Assembly (NCBI GenBank): GCA_016928865.1
Contig: JAFGJX010000042.1
Location: 1-55,283 of the forward strand
DNA: 55,283 bases
From: Spirochaetota bacterium
Lineage (GTDB): Bacteria; Spirochaetota; UBA4802; UBA5550
Reading direction: 5' to 3'
The notes beneath the pieces are model-generated. The model saw nothing but the letters and a program-made list of their open reading frames with translations, made no database searches and was not told the origin of the DNA. A program made the translations under genes and the position numbers. Below, in pieces: positions 1 to 8,229 of the stretch (its first letter is position 1; each line of letters begins with the position of its first letter).

Positions 1-1
1 A

Positions 2-1843
2 GACGTGCTGGTCTTTCTGCCCGGTTTTTACGAAATCAACCGCACCCGCGATCTCATTGAACAATCGCGACCGGAACAGCGCCGCGCTCTCGCGGTCCTG
101 CACGGCCGGATCCCTCCCGAAGAACAGCGCAGGGTGCTCAATCCGCCGCCGGGAACGGGAGGCCGCATCATACTATCGACAAACGTGGCGGAAACGAGCC
201 TGACAATTCCGGGCATCGGGGCCGTGGTCGACACCGGACTGGAACGCCGCGTGCGGTACCAACCGCGCACCGGCATGGACCACTGGGACACCGTACGGAT
301 CAGCGCCGCGTCAGCCGAACAGAGAAAAGGGAGAGCGGGACGCTCGGGACCGGGGCTCTGTGTCCGCTGGTGGGACGAGGCAGACCGCCGCGAGGAATAC
401 GCCCCTCCGGAGATACTTGAATCCGACCTTGCGTCACTGGTTCTCGAAACAGCCGCCTGGGGCGCCGCTTCACCCTACGATCTTGCATGGATAACCCGGC
501 CTCCCGGGGCCGCTGTGGAAAGAGCGTCACGGCTGCTCCTCGAACTGAGCCTTGTCGACGCAACGGGCCGCATCACCCCGACGGGCCGCAGCGTTGCCGG
601 AATGGGGCTCCACCCCCGGCTGGGACGCATGATCATGGAGTCGAATCAAAGGGGCTGGCTCGCCACCGCAGCGCTCACCGCGTCAATCATCGAAGAGGGC
701 CGGCCCATCGGGGGAGAGGATCCTGATTTCCGCGAGCGTCTTGCCGCCTGGGCCAATTGGGCGGCGGGTCGGCGCGGCGCCCTTCATGAGCAAACCGCCC
801 GCCGTATTGCGGATGAGGCATATCGCATACTTCGCGCCGCGGGGTCAGAGCAGCGGACAGTGTCCGGGAATGATATTGATCCCGATCTCGCGGGGAAGCT
901 TCTGCTGCTCGCATACCCCGAACGCGCGGGACAGAAAACAGCATCTGACGGTATGGTATCACGATGGGTTCTTGCAAGCGGACGCGGGGCTCGCATGACC
1001 GGACCGCTCGGGAAGGAGGATTTCATCGCCGTCGCAGAACTGGACGGTGGCGTAACTGACGCGCGCATATTTTCAGCGGCACCGATAACTATCGGCGACC
1101 TGGAGAGCGGCCTGGCGGGGAAACCCGAGTCAGGTCATACGGTGGAATGGGATGGTTGGACCCCCTGTATCCGCATATATGAACGTCTGGGGCGACTGAA
1201 ATTGAGAGAACAGACCGGTGCATTGCCCACGGAGGATGTTCTGCGCCATCATACGCTTAAACACATCGAGAGGAAAGGGATCGATATCCTGCCATGGAGC
1301 AAATCAGCCCGATCATTATGTGCAAGGTCAGCTTTCATCAATAAACATGGGGGTCAGAGTAACTGGCCTGATCTATCACCGGAAACCCTTAAAAGCGAAG
1401 CAGAACAATGGCTTGTCCCCTTCGGAAGATTTACAGGGGGCCCGATTTTTACCGAAGAATCCTTACTCAAGGCGCTCAAACACCGGATTGGCCATACTGC
1501 TCTGGACTTTTTAAGGACAAACGCCCCGGAACAGATACGTCTCCCATCAGGGACGATGAAATCAATCGACTATGCTTGTAGCGATATACCGGTTATTGCC
1601 GCTCGTATCCAGGAGTTCTTCGGGTGCCTCGAAACACCGCTCGTGTGCGGGATACCCGTAATCCTTCATCTTTTAAGCCCCGCGGGAAGGCCTGTGCAAA
1701 TAACACGAGACTTGAATGGGTTCTGGGAGAGGTCCTATCCTGAAGTTAAGAAGGAGCTTATGGGGCGATATCCCCGTCACTACTGGCCAGATGATCCCAA
1801 GGAAGCCATTCCTACGCACCGCGCTAAGCCTAGAAATAAATAA
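2..1843 (+). CDS. hrpB: ATP-dependent helicase HrpB, 3' part (5' end outside window)
   Basis: DEAH-box RNA helicase of the HrpB family, cut by the window edge. 613 residues are visible, and the reading frame is open from base 2, so the N-terminal Walker A/B (DEAH) domain lies upstream. Seen: the second RecA domain with motif V (NVAETSLTIPG, about residue 60-70) and motif VI (QRKGRAGRSGPG, about 107-118), then the winged-helix/ratchet region and the long HrpB-specific C-terminal domain ending near WERSYPEVKKELMGRYPRHY, which is typical of the family. HrpB proteins are usually a little over 800 residues, consistent with about 200 missing. Its cellular role in bacteria is not well defined. Oddity: the gene contains one exact CCGATAACTATCGG and one GGGGGTCAGAGTAA, both also found as intergenic repeats. 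No terminator is evident after the stop. Confidence 0.93.
   Translation, partial: DVLVFLPGFYEINRTRDLIEQSRPEQRRALAVLHGRIPPEEQRRVLNPPPGTGGRIILSTNVAETSLTIPGIGAVVDTGLERRVRYQPRTGMDHWDTVRISAASAEQRKGRAGRSGPGLCVRWWDEADRREEYAPPEILESDLASLVLETAAWGAASPYDLAWITRPPGAAVERASRLLLELSLVDATGRITPTGRSVAGMGLHPRLGRMIMESNQRGWLATAALTASIIEEGRPIGGEDPDFRERLAAWANWAAGRRGALHEQTARRIADEAYRILRAAGSEQRTVSGNDIDPDLAGKLLLLAYPERAGQKTASDGMVSRWVLASGRGARMTGPLGKEDFIAVAELDGGVTDARIFSAAPITIGDLESGLAGKPESGHTVEWDGWTPCIRIYERLGRLKLREQTGALPTEDVLRHHTLKHIERKGIDILPWSKSARSLCARSAFINKHGGQSNWPDLSPETLKSEAEQWLVPFGRFTGGPIFTEESLLKALKHRIGHTALDFLRTNAPEQIRLPSGTMKSIDYACSDIPVIAARIQEFFGCLETPLVCGIPVILHLLSPAGRPVQITRDLNGFWERSYPEVKKELMGRYPRHYWPDDPKEAIPTHRAKPRNK
1082..1095 (+). 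repeat. CCGATAACTATCGG palindrome inside hrpB
   Basis: Exact 14-base copy of the dispersed motif; arms CCGATA/TATCGG around a central AC. Here it encodes P-I-T-I-G of HrpB. The same 14-mer recurs at 9530, 28033, 28374 and 28416 (either strand). Confidence 0.8.
1349..1362 (+). repeat. GGGGGTCAGAGTAA copy inside hrpB
   Basis: Matches the intergenic repeat GGGGTCAGAGTAAA found at 9968, 10020, 28444 and, on the other strand, 12824 and 12885. Here it is read as G-G-Q-S-N just before the conserved WPDLS segment of HrpB. It is a single copy, unlike the paired intergenic copies. Confidence 0.6.
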
Positions 1844-1866
1844 TACCAAGATGTAAAAATTTTTAT

Positions 1867-1882
1867 ACCGATAACTATCAAA
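1867..1882 (+). repeat. ACCGATAACTATCAAA, left direct repeat around the RHH gene
   Basis: Sixteen bases identical to 2402-2417. It lies about 65 bases upstream of the RHH start codon in AT-rich DNA, where an operator or promoter element would be expected. It contains 12 of the 14 bases of the CCGATAACTATCGG motif. Confidence 0.6.
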
Positions 1883-1945
1883 TATTTTTTACATTTACAT
1901 ATGCTTATTCGTTATACTCAACAAAGAAAACAAGGAGAGTATAAC

Positions 1946-2428
1946 ATGAAAATACAAACAACCATCAATGTCAACAATAGGGTTCTGGACAAGATCAATT
2001 ACGCATCAAATATACTAAAAATCTCACGCACTGATGTAATCCGTATCCTGCTGAAACGGTTTTTAGATGATCGTAATAAAGTAAGAATTTGTGAATCACC
2101 GGTCAAATACCAGCCGCGGGATGACAACGTCGATTGGTCCACTTTTCATTTATGCTTACGCCAGGATGAATACGAGCTATATCTAGATTTGAAAAAAGTA
2201 TATAAAATGTCTGTTTCGTTTATTGTTGCCTATGCAGTAAAAAAATATCTATTCAAAATAATTCAACTATTAGAAAACGCAACAGACGAAACAATAACCG
2301 ATAACTATCTCTTCCATAACTACCTTTTCTGTTTCCAAGAAACGAATGGAGTTAAAATATTGAAAATATACTGGGGGATCACAAACTTTGAAGGAATCAT
2401 AACCGATAACTATCAAAATACTGTTTGA
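1946..2428 (+). CDS. ribbon-helix-helix (CopG-like) DNA-binding protein
   Basis: 160 residues from the ATG at 1946, chosen because AAGGAG stands 8 bases before it; an in-frame ATG at 1901 has no ribosome site. The first about 45 residues have RHH form: a short strand (KIQTTINVN), then helices (VLDKINYASNILK and SRTDVIRILLKRFL). A middle segment (WSTFHLCLRQDEYELYLDLKKVYKMSVSF) and a C-terminal segment with TDNYLFHNYLF and a Trp-Gly end align with the interrupted paralog at 51117-51560, so the whole chain is a family with a conserved C-terminal extension. Known RHH proteins dimerise and bind short palindromes. Three copies of CCGATAACTATC lie in or beside this gene, so it may bind them (inference). 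The gene is AT-rich compared with hrpB and bracketed by 16-base direct repeats. No toxin partner is seen next to it. Confidence 0.75.
   Translation: MKIQTTINVNNRVLDKINYASNILKISRTDVIRILLKRFLDDRNKVRICESPVKYQPRDDNVDWSTFHLCLRQDEYELYLDLKKVYKMSVSFIVAYAVKKYLFKIIQLLENATDETITDNYLFHNYLFCFQETNGVKILKIYWGITNFEGIITDNYQNTV
2298..2309 (+). repeat. CCGATAACTATC copy within the RHH gene
   Basis: Twelve of 14 bases of the palindromic motif. It encodes T-D-N-Y of the conserved C-terminal segment, and the paralog at 51219-51232 has a related copy at the equivalent protein position (T-D-N-N). Confidence 0.6.
2402..2417 (+). repeat. ACCGATAACTATCAAA, right direct repeat around the RHH gene
   Basis: Exact 16-base match to 1867-1882. 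It overlaps the last codons of the RHH gene and ends about 10 bases before its stop. Confidence 0.6.
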
Positions 2429-2467
2429 CATCAACCAACAGGATATTTTTTTATATCAAGCCGACCC

Positions 2468-3529
2468 ATGTTACACAGAGTCATAAAATATTATACAGAA
2501 GGAATCCCACCACGCAATAATTATGCCCCTGGATTACATGGATTAATTCAATATCTGACTCGCATTTTTGAAATCTGGCCAACAGGCATACAGCGGGTCA
2601 TGAGACTACAGCCTGTTTTATCGTTATCGATCAGCCTCGTGGTTCTTCTACTCTTTAAAAAGGGTTTTGAATATGTGCCGGTAATTATTGTATTATTAAT
2701 ATTCGCTTTTTTCTATATCACGTTCAGGCTATATTTACTGAAACAGAAATCAAATATTATCACCTCGATCTGGGACACGGCACTAATTTTCATCCTCAAC
2801 AACATGCTTCTCTTTGTGCTTCCATTCTATTTTGAGTCAATGACATTCCCTTCGCGGAACATACTTTTTGCGCCAATCATCATCACGATCGTTGTTATCG
2901 CCGGATGGTTTAAACTCTATCAAAACTTAATTGCGAAGCACCCCCTGAGAAGTTCCCTGTTCTATGCGCTCACCTTTTTTTGTGTCCTCAACCTAATTTT
3001 CCCAATACTATTCGGGATGAGAAACCTCTGGAGCCTCATGATCTCGGGGGGCATAGCTGCATTTGCTGTTGTCATTTTTGTATATCCCCACCTTGACATG
3101 TCCAAGAATAGAAAAAACACCGCCATCTTTCTCCTTGGAATCTGCATTTTTTTCGCTCTTCTCTGGCTGGGAAGAAGCCTGATTCCCCCTGCCCCTTTAA
3201 AACTCAAAAAGGCTACAGCCTGCCGCAGCATCGAAGACTATCGCCCTGTGGATGCATTCTCTATGGAAAATGCGGAAGCTGTTCCGGAAGTTTATTTTTA
3301 TACGTCAATCTTTGCACCGCGCGGCCTTTCCGAAAAAATCAATCATGTATGGTATATAAACGGCGAAAGACTGCTCTCTATATCAGTAAACGAAATCCGG
3401 GGTGGAAGAAAAGAAGGTTTCGGAACCTGGTCTCGCAGAAATATTTTAGAGGGACCGGGAAAGTATACCGTCGAAATCTGGACAGCAGGGGAGCAACTGT
3501 TGGGGACAGGCACGTTTACACTCCGTTGA
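2468..3529 (+). CDS. DUF5924/DUF2914-type polytopic membrane protein
   Basis: 353 residues. The N-terminal two thirds hold about seven to eight hydrophobic segments (about residues 45-240), ending in a helix around AIFLLGICIFFALLWLG. The last about 100 residues are soluble and match the DUF2914 pattern: an Ile/Val-rich strand, NHVWYINGERLLSISVN, a TWSRRNI turn and a closing KYTVEIWTAGEQLLGTGTF. In related proteins this domain faces the periplasm; function is unknown. The start is the first ATG after the RHH gene, without a clear ribosome site, so it is tentative. The gene lies in an AT-rich stretch between the RHH gene and the STAS gene, with no sign of a shared operon. Confidence 0.7.
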   Translation: MLHRVIKYYTEGIPPRNNYAPGLHGLIQYLTRIFEIWPTGIQRVMRLQPVLSLSISLVVLLLFKKGFEYVPVIIVLLIFAFFYITFRLYLLKQKSNIITSIWDTALIFILNNMLLFVLPFYFESMTFPSRNILFAPIIITIVVIAGWFKLYQNLIAKHPLRSSLFYALTFFCVLNLIFPILFGMRNLWSLMISGGIAAFAVVIFVYPHLDMSKNRKNTAIFLLGICIFFALLWLGRSLIPPAPLKLKKATACRSIEDYRPVDAFSMENAEAVPEVYFYTSIFAPRGLSEKINHVWYINGERLLSISVNEIRGGRKEGFGTWSRRNILEGPGKYTVEIWTAGEQLLGTGTFTLR

Positions 3530-3664
3530 ACCCTATAAAACAAGCAAAAATCGCCATACTAATTAACTTCCGGACAATAAAGATTCTTGACATATTTCTT
3601 TATAAATGCTATTTTTCTCTAAAATATGCAATTGTAATAATATAGCTAAATCAAACCAGAGGAT

Positions 3665-3958
3665 ATGATGAACATAAAAATAAATCAAACAAGCGATGTT
3701 GTAAGAGTTATTATCGAGGGCAACCTTGAATCCACTACCATTAAGCCTTTCAGTGATAAAATTTCAAATATACCCGGTTATGACAAGGATGTCGAAATTG
3801 ATTTAGCACTCGTTGATTATATAGATTCGTCGGGAATTCGTTCTTTACTGACACTTAAAAAAAAGCTGAAGGAAATAGATAAAAACCTGACAATCACAAA
3901 CTCGTCAGAAAATGTAAAAAGAATACTTCAACTCTCATCTCTTCAGGGCGTTCTCTAA
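3665..3958 (+). CDS. STAS-domain anti-anti-sigma factor
   Basis: 97 residues forming one STAS domain of the SpoIIAA/RsbV type. The phosphorylation loop is clear: LVDYIDSSGIRSLL, with Ser55 (first of the SSG pair) the expected target of an anti-sigma kinase. These proteins sequester a HATPase-type anti-sigma factor when unphosphorylated and are reset by PP2C phosphatases. The start is ATGATG at 3665/3668 after AGAGGA. The gene stands alone, but a GAF-PP2C protein (32640) and a response regulator-HATPase protein (52822) in the same window are plausible partners; that link is inference. Confidence 0.85.
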   Translation: MMNIKINQTSDVVRVIIEGNLESTTIKPFSDKISNIPGYDKDVEIDLALVDYIDSSGIRSLLTLKKKLKEIDKNLTITNSSENVKRILQLSSLQGVL

Positions 3959-4085
3959 ATTAAACAACATGGCTTTCAAACCGCCTCAACAAGTCCCCTG
4001 ACGGCTGGCATTTTTTCATGGTGCTTTATCGCAACAATTCCGGCCGCCGGGAAGAACATCAAAAGCAGTCGCAGAGGAATTACGC

Positions 4086-6185
4086 ATGGAAAAACTCTTT
4101 TATCCTGAATCACTTGTCATCATGGGCCTTTCATCAAAGCCCAATAACATTCCCAAGCTTGTACTGGAAAACCTGATCCGATGGGGTTTCAAGGGAAGGA
4201 TACTGGGGGTTAATCCCCGTTCAGAAGACCATGATGTTAATGGCATCCGCATGTATAAAAATATCAGGGACCTGCCCATCGTCCCTGACCTTGTATTCGC
4301 GCTGGTTCCCGCAAAACTGATCCCTGCCGTAGTAGATGAATGCGGTGAGATCGGTGTCAAATGGATGGCCATCCCTTCCGGAGGATTCAATGAACTGAGC
4401 GAAGATGGCGCCAAACTAGCCGACCTGCTTCTTGAGAAATCCAGCAAATACGGCATCAGGTTCGTTGGCCCAAACGGCCTCACCGTCGCCAATACTGCGA
4501 ATGGCCTTTGCCTTCCATTCGTCCCTTCATTCCCGCCGCCCCGGGGAGGATTTTCCATCATCGCGCAGAGCGGCGGTGTGGGCCTCATGCTATGGAATTT
4601 TATGATGGATGAAAACATCGGGATGGCAAAATTTGCGAGCATCGGCAACAAGCTCGACCTGGACGAGGTTGACTTTCTCGAATACTTCGGGAGTGACCCG
4701 GACACCAAGATAATCGGCATGTACCTGGAGAGCATCACCCGCGGCAAGGAACTGCTCGCGGCCGCGGCTAAAATTGACAAGCCGATTGTGATTTTAAAAT
4801 CCAACACCACATCGGCGGGACAAAAAGCGGCCATGAGCCACACCGCGGCGCTGTCCAATGATGACAAAATCATCGACGCCGCCTTCGACCGGGCCGGCAT
4901 CATCCGCATATCCCATTTCAATGATTTCATCTCCGTGGCAAAGGCGTTCGAGCTCCCCCCCATGCGAGGGAATCGCCTCATGATGATGAGCCCTGCCGGC
5001 GGCATCACCGTCATGATGGCCGACCTGTGCGAAAAGATCGGCTTCAAATTCGCCGATCCGGGGAGGGATTTCTTTGACGGACTGAAAGGATTTTCCAACG
5101 CCGGAGTCATCAATTTCTCAAACCCGCTCGACATGGGAGATATTTACGATCCCCACCTGTATGCCAAGATCTTTTACGAAGTGATGCACAACGATAATAT
5201 CGACGGCGGCGTATTCGTGACCCAGTGGCCGCAGATGCCCCGGGGCCAGGACGTTTTCTACAAAATGTTCCATACCGACCTTTCCAAGGAGGCCACCGGC
5301 ACCATGCTTTCATCCGGGAAACCTCTGGGCGTGTGTATCTTCGGGCTGTCTGCCACAATAGCGACCATGAAGAAAAACATCAACTTTCCGCTCTTTGACA
5401 GTTTCGAAGACATGATGTTCGCCATGAAAAAACAGTGCGACTATTATATGAGAAAAGAGAACCAGCCCTCAGTGCCCGTAATTATTGACAGTGCGGATTG
5501 TGATGCGGCAGCAGGGTGGATCAATGCCCATCCCGGCGATACCGGTGAAGAATCGATGGATTTACTGACCGCCTTCGGCATATCCACGGCGGGTTCCGCC
5601 CTGGCCGCAACCGCGGACGAGGCCGCAGCATACGCGCAAAAAATCGGGCACCCCGTGGTCCTCAAGGTTGTATCCCCCGATGCCCTTCATAAATCCGAGG
5701 CTGGCGGCGTTCTGGTAGGCCTGCATGATAACGCTGCAGTAAAAAACGGCTTTAAAACGATACGCGAGAACCTTTCCGGATACAACAAAAAAGCGCGCTT
5801 TGACGGGGTCCGGGTGGCGAAAATGGCCGGCGAAGGATATGACATGTTCATCGGCGGCAGACAGGACGCTTCCTTCGGCCCGGTAATATTTTTCGGTTTT
5901 GGAGGAATTTATATTGAAATATTCAATGACGTCCGACTCCTGCTCTGCCCGGCCGGCAGGGATGATATCCAGAAAAAAGTTACAGAGCTGAAATCCTACG
6001 GCATCCTCAAGGGCGCACGCGGCAAACAGCCCGTGGATATCGATTCCTATATCGCGATGATCGAGCGGGTATCGCACCTCCTGGTACGCTTCCCCGAGAT
6101 TCAGGAGCTCGACATGAACCCGGTACGAATTCTGGCTGACGGTTCCGGCTCACTGGCGCTGGACGCAAGGATCAGGATACAATAG
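4086..6185 (+). CDS. ADP-forming acetate/acyl-CoA synthetase (fused alpha-beta)
   Basis: 699 residues. The order is CoA-binding Rossmann domain (FYPESLVIMGLSSKPNNIPK at the N-terminus), succinyl-CoA ligase-like flavodoxin domains (SIIAQSGGVGLM; KAAMSHTAALS carries the His expected to be phosphorylated), then an ATP-grasp domain from about residue 480 (HPVVLKVVSPDALHKSEAGGV; ending ELDMNPVRI). This is the NDP-forming acyl-CoA synthetase architecture, which interconverts acyl-CoA plus ADP and Pi with free acid, ATP and CoA. Substrate cannot be read from the sequence; acetate is common. There is no C-terminal GNAT domain, so it is not a Pat-type lysine acetyltransferase. The start has AGAGGA 7 bases upstream. 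It is convergent with the ABC-F gene. Confidence 0.88.
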   Translation: MEKLFYPESLVIMGLSSKPNNIPKLVLENLIRWGFKGRILGVNPRSEDHDVNGIRMYKNIRDLPIVPDLVFALVPAKLIPAVVDECGEIGVKWMAIPSGGFNELSEDGAKLADLLLEKSSKYGIRFVGPNGLTVANTANGLCLPFVPSFPPPRGGFSIIAQSGGVGLMLWNFMMDENIGMAKFASIGNKLDLDEVDFLEYFGSDPDTKIIGMYLESITRGKELLAAAAKIDKPIVILKSNTTSAGQKAAMSHTAALSNDDKIIDAAFDRAGIIRISHFNDFISVAKAFELPPMRGNRLMMMSPAGGITVMMADLCEKIGFKFADPGRDFFDGLKGFSNAGVINFSNPLDMGDIYDPHLYAKIFYEVMHNDNIDGGVFVTQWPQMPRGQDVFYKMFHTDLSKEATGTMLSSGKPLGVCIFGLSATIATMKKNINFPLFDSFEDMMFAMKKQCDYYMRKENQPSVPVIIDSADCDAAAGWINAHPGDTGEESMDLLTAFGISTAGSALAATADEAAAYAQKIGHPVVLKVVSPDALHKSEAGGVLVGLHDNAAVKNGFKTIRENLSGYNKKARFDGVRVAKMAGEGYDMFIGGRQDASFGPVIFFGFGGIYIEIFNDVRLLLCPAGRDDIQKKVTELKSYGILKGARGKQPVDIDSYIAMIERVSHLLVRFPEIQELDMNPVRILADGSGSLALDARIRIQ

Positions 6186-6240
6186 CAGAGTAGATTGACG
6201 ACATCGTGATCATCAGGGCTGTGGTGCTTGTATATTCACT

Positions 6241-8106
6241 TCAATCACATAAGGCGTCACCGCCGGAGGAGCCGGCCAGTGACTCAAGCTCCCGGTCATA
6301 TTCCCGGGTCTTCAATTCAAGTTCCGTGATAAGCGCCTCGAATTCATCGAAGAGCACATCAACTTCAGACCGTGCCGCATGTATCTCTTTCGAGAGCCGT
6401 GATATCTTCGCGCCGTCGCCCGCTCCTGACGCGGCAATGATTTCATTATTAAGGCCAGACAGACGCTTTTCCTTCTGATCGATCTCGGCTTCGAGCTTTT
6501 CAATCTTCACCTTGAGAGGAGTGATCGTCTTTGATTTCCGCGACAATATATCCGCACGCATTTTCCTCTGGTCCTTCCTGGTCACGACGTCCCGACCGGA
6601 CGCTGTCCCATCCTGCGGCCCCGGCTCGCGTTCATCATCCCATCCGATCTTGTCGAGAAACGCCTGGTAGGGACCATCAAAGACCGATACCTCCCCCCCC
6701 TGGAACACGATAAACCTGTTGGCCAGCGTATGGAGGAACATCTCATTATGAGTCACGATGATCGCCGCCCCCTCGAAATCGTCGATCGCGGCAAGGAGCG
6801 CGTCGCTTGACTCCATATCCAGATGGTTCGTCGGTTCGTCCAGCAGGAGGATATTCGATTTCTGCGCGAGGATCTTGCCGAGGAGCACCCTGCTCTTCTC
6901 GCCGCCGGAAAGCACCTCTATTCTCTTAAGGGCCATATCACCCTCAAACATCATTGCGCCGGCGATGTCACGCGAGCGCTGCCGGTCGCATCCTGAAGCC
7001 ATGATCTCCTCTTCAACCGTATTCAAGGGGACGAGTCGCAGGGTGTTCGTTTGCGCGAAATGACCTACAGCCGCATCTCCATGCATGGTGATAGTGCCGG
7101 CCCGGGGAGCGAGTTCGCCCGCAAGGAGACGAAGAAGTGTGGTCTTCCCTTTGCCGTTTTTCCCGATTACGCAAATGCGGTCCTCCCTTCCCACGGTAAT
7201 GCTGAAGTTGCCGATTAAATCCGCGCTGCCATATGAGAAGGAAAGCCCTTCAACTCTCATGAGGGTTTTCGCGGGGAATGGCATATAGCTGAAGGAAAAA
7301 TCGAGTGTCTTGATCTTCTCCATGCGGTCCAGCTTATCCTGCTTCTCCAGAGCCTTAATACGCGACTGCACCATGCCGGCAAGGCGCGCCTTGGCCCGGA
7401 AGCGCGTTATGAAGAGCTCCGTCTCTTTCCTCTTTTTCTCATCGTTAATGCGGGTATTCTCATAAATTTCTTCTTCCTTCAATATCTGCTCATAATATTT
7501 GTCAGTGTTTCCCTCGATCTTGCGGACCCTTTTTCTATGGATGCCCATGGTGTGTGTGGTGACGCTGTCCATGAAGGTTCGATCGTGGGTAATGACAATG
7601 AGCTCGCTTTTCCATTGGCGAAGAAACTTTTCGAGCCAGCGGATCGATACGATGTCGAGATAGTTGGTCGGCTCGTCAAGGAGGAGCAGATCGGGTTCTG
7701 ATACGAGCACGCGGGCGAGACCCAGCCGCACCTGGTATCCGCCGGAAAACTCCGACGTTTTCCGCAGCATGTCCTGCTTCGAAAAACCGAGACCGGAGAG
7801 GATCTTTTCCGCCATCCACGTTTCCCCATGGAGATGTTCCGGAAGTCCCCGGCACGCTTCGGCAAGGACCGTCTCTTCCGCAAACAGGAGCTGCTGGGTG
7901 ACGTACCCCACCCGATAGTTGCGCGGAATCGATATCTCGCCCGAATCCGCCTGCTCTTCACCGATGATGATACGGAACAGGGTCGTCTTGCCATGGCCGT
8001 TACGCCCTACCAGGCCCACCCGCTCCCTGGAATTTATGCTGACATTGACATTGTCGAACAGGAGCTGATTGCCAAACGATTTTGACAGGTTGATTATTTT
8101 TATCAT
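6241..8106 (-). CDS. ABC-F family ATPase (Uup/YheS-like)
   Basis: 621 residues with two ABC domains and no membrane segments. First domain: Walker A GRNGHGKTT, signature FSGGYQVRL, Walker B LLLLDEPTNYLD. A charged linker rich in Arg/Lys (KRKETELFITRFRAKARLAG) follows. Second domain: GKNGKGKTT, LSGGEKSRVLLGK, LLLDEPTNHLD. The C-terminus (about 510-610) is a predicted coiled coil (KVKIEKLEAEIDQKEKRL), as in Uup/YheS. ABC-F proteins act on the ribosome as translation factors rather than transporters. The ATG has GGAAGAG 5 bases upstream. Whether it is Uup, YheS or an antibiotic-resistance type cannot be settled by eye. Confidence 0.92.
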   Translation of the reverse strand: MIKIINLSKSFGNQLLFDNVNVSINSRERVGLVGRNGHGKTTLFRIIIGEEQADSGEISIPRNYRVGYVTQQLLFAEETVLAEACRGLPEHLHGETWMAEKILSGLGFSKQDMLRKTSEFSGGYQVRLGLARVLVSEPDLLLLDEPTNYLDIVSIRWLEKFLRQWKSELIVITHDRTFMDSVTTHTMGIHRKRVRKIEGNTDKYYEQILKEEEIYENTRINDEKKRKETELFITRFRAKARLAGMVQSRIKALEKQDKLDRMEKIKTLDFSFSYMPFPAKTLMRVEGLSFSYGSADLIGNFSITVGREDRICVIGKNGKGKTTLLRLLAGELAPRAGTITMHGDAAVGHFAQTNTLRLVPLNTVEEEIMASGCDRQRSRDIAGAMMFEGDMALKRIEVLSGGEKSRVLLGKILAQKSNILLLDEPTNHLDMESSDALLAAIDDFEGAAIIVTHNEMFLHTLANRFIVFQGGEVSVFDGPYQAFLDKIGWDDEREPGPQDGTASGRDVVTRKDQRKMRADILSRKSKTITPLKVKIEKLEAEIDQKEKRLSGLNNEIIAASGAGDGAKISRLSKEIHAARSEVDVLFDEFEALITELELKTREYDRELESLAGSSGGDALCD

Positions 8107-8229
8107 GGAACTCTTCCGACGGCATCAATATTTTTTGATGTGTCTTTAGATTTCAACAGGAAAATTGGGCCAGCGGCACATTTTACCCTTCCCGGTCCTT
8201 TTCAAACAGCGGGTCCCTGCAGGCGAGAC

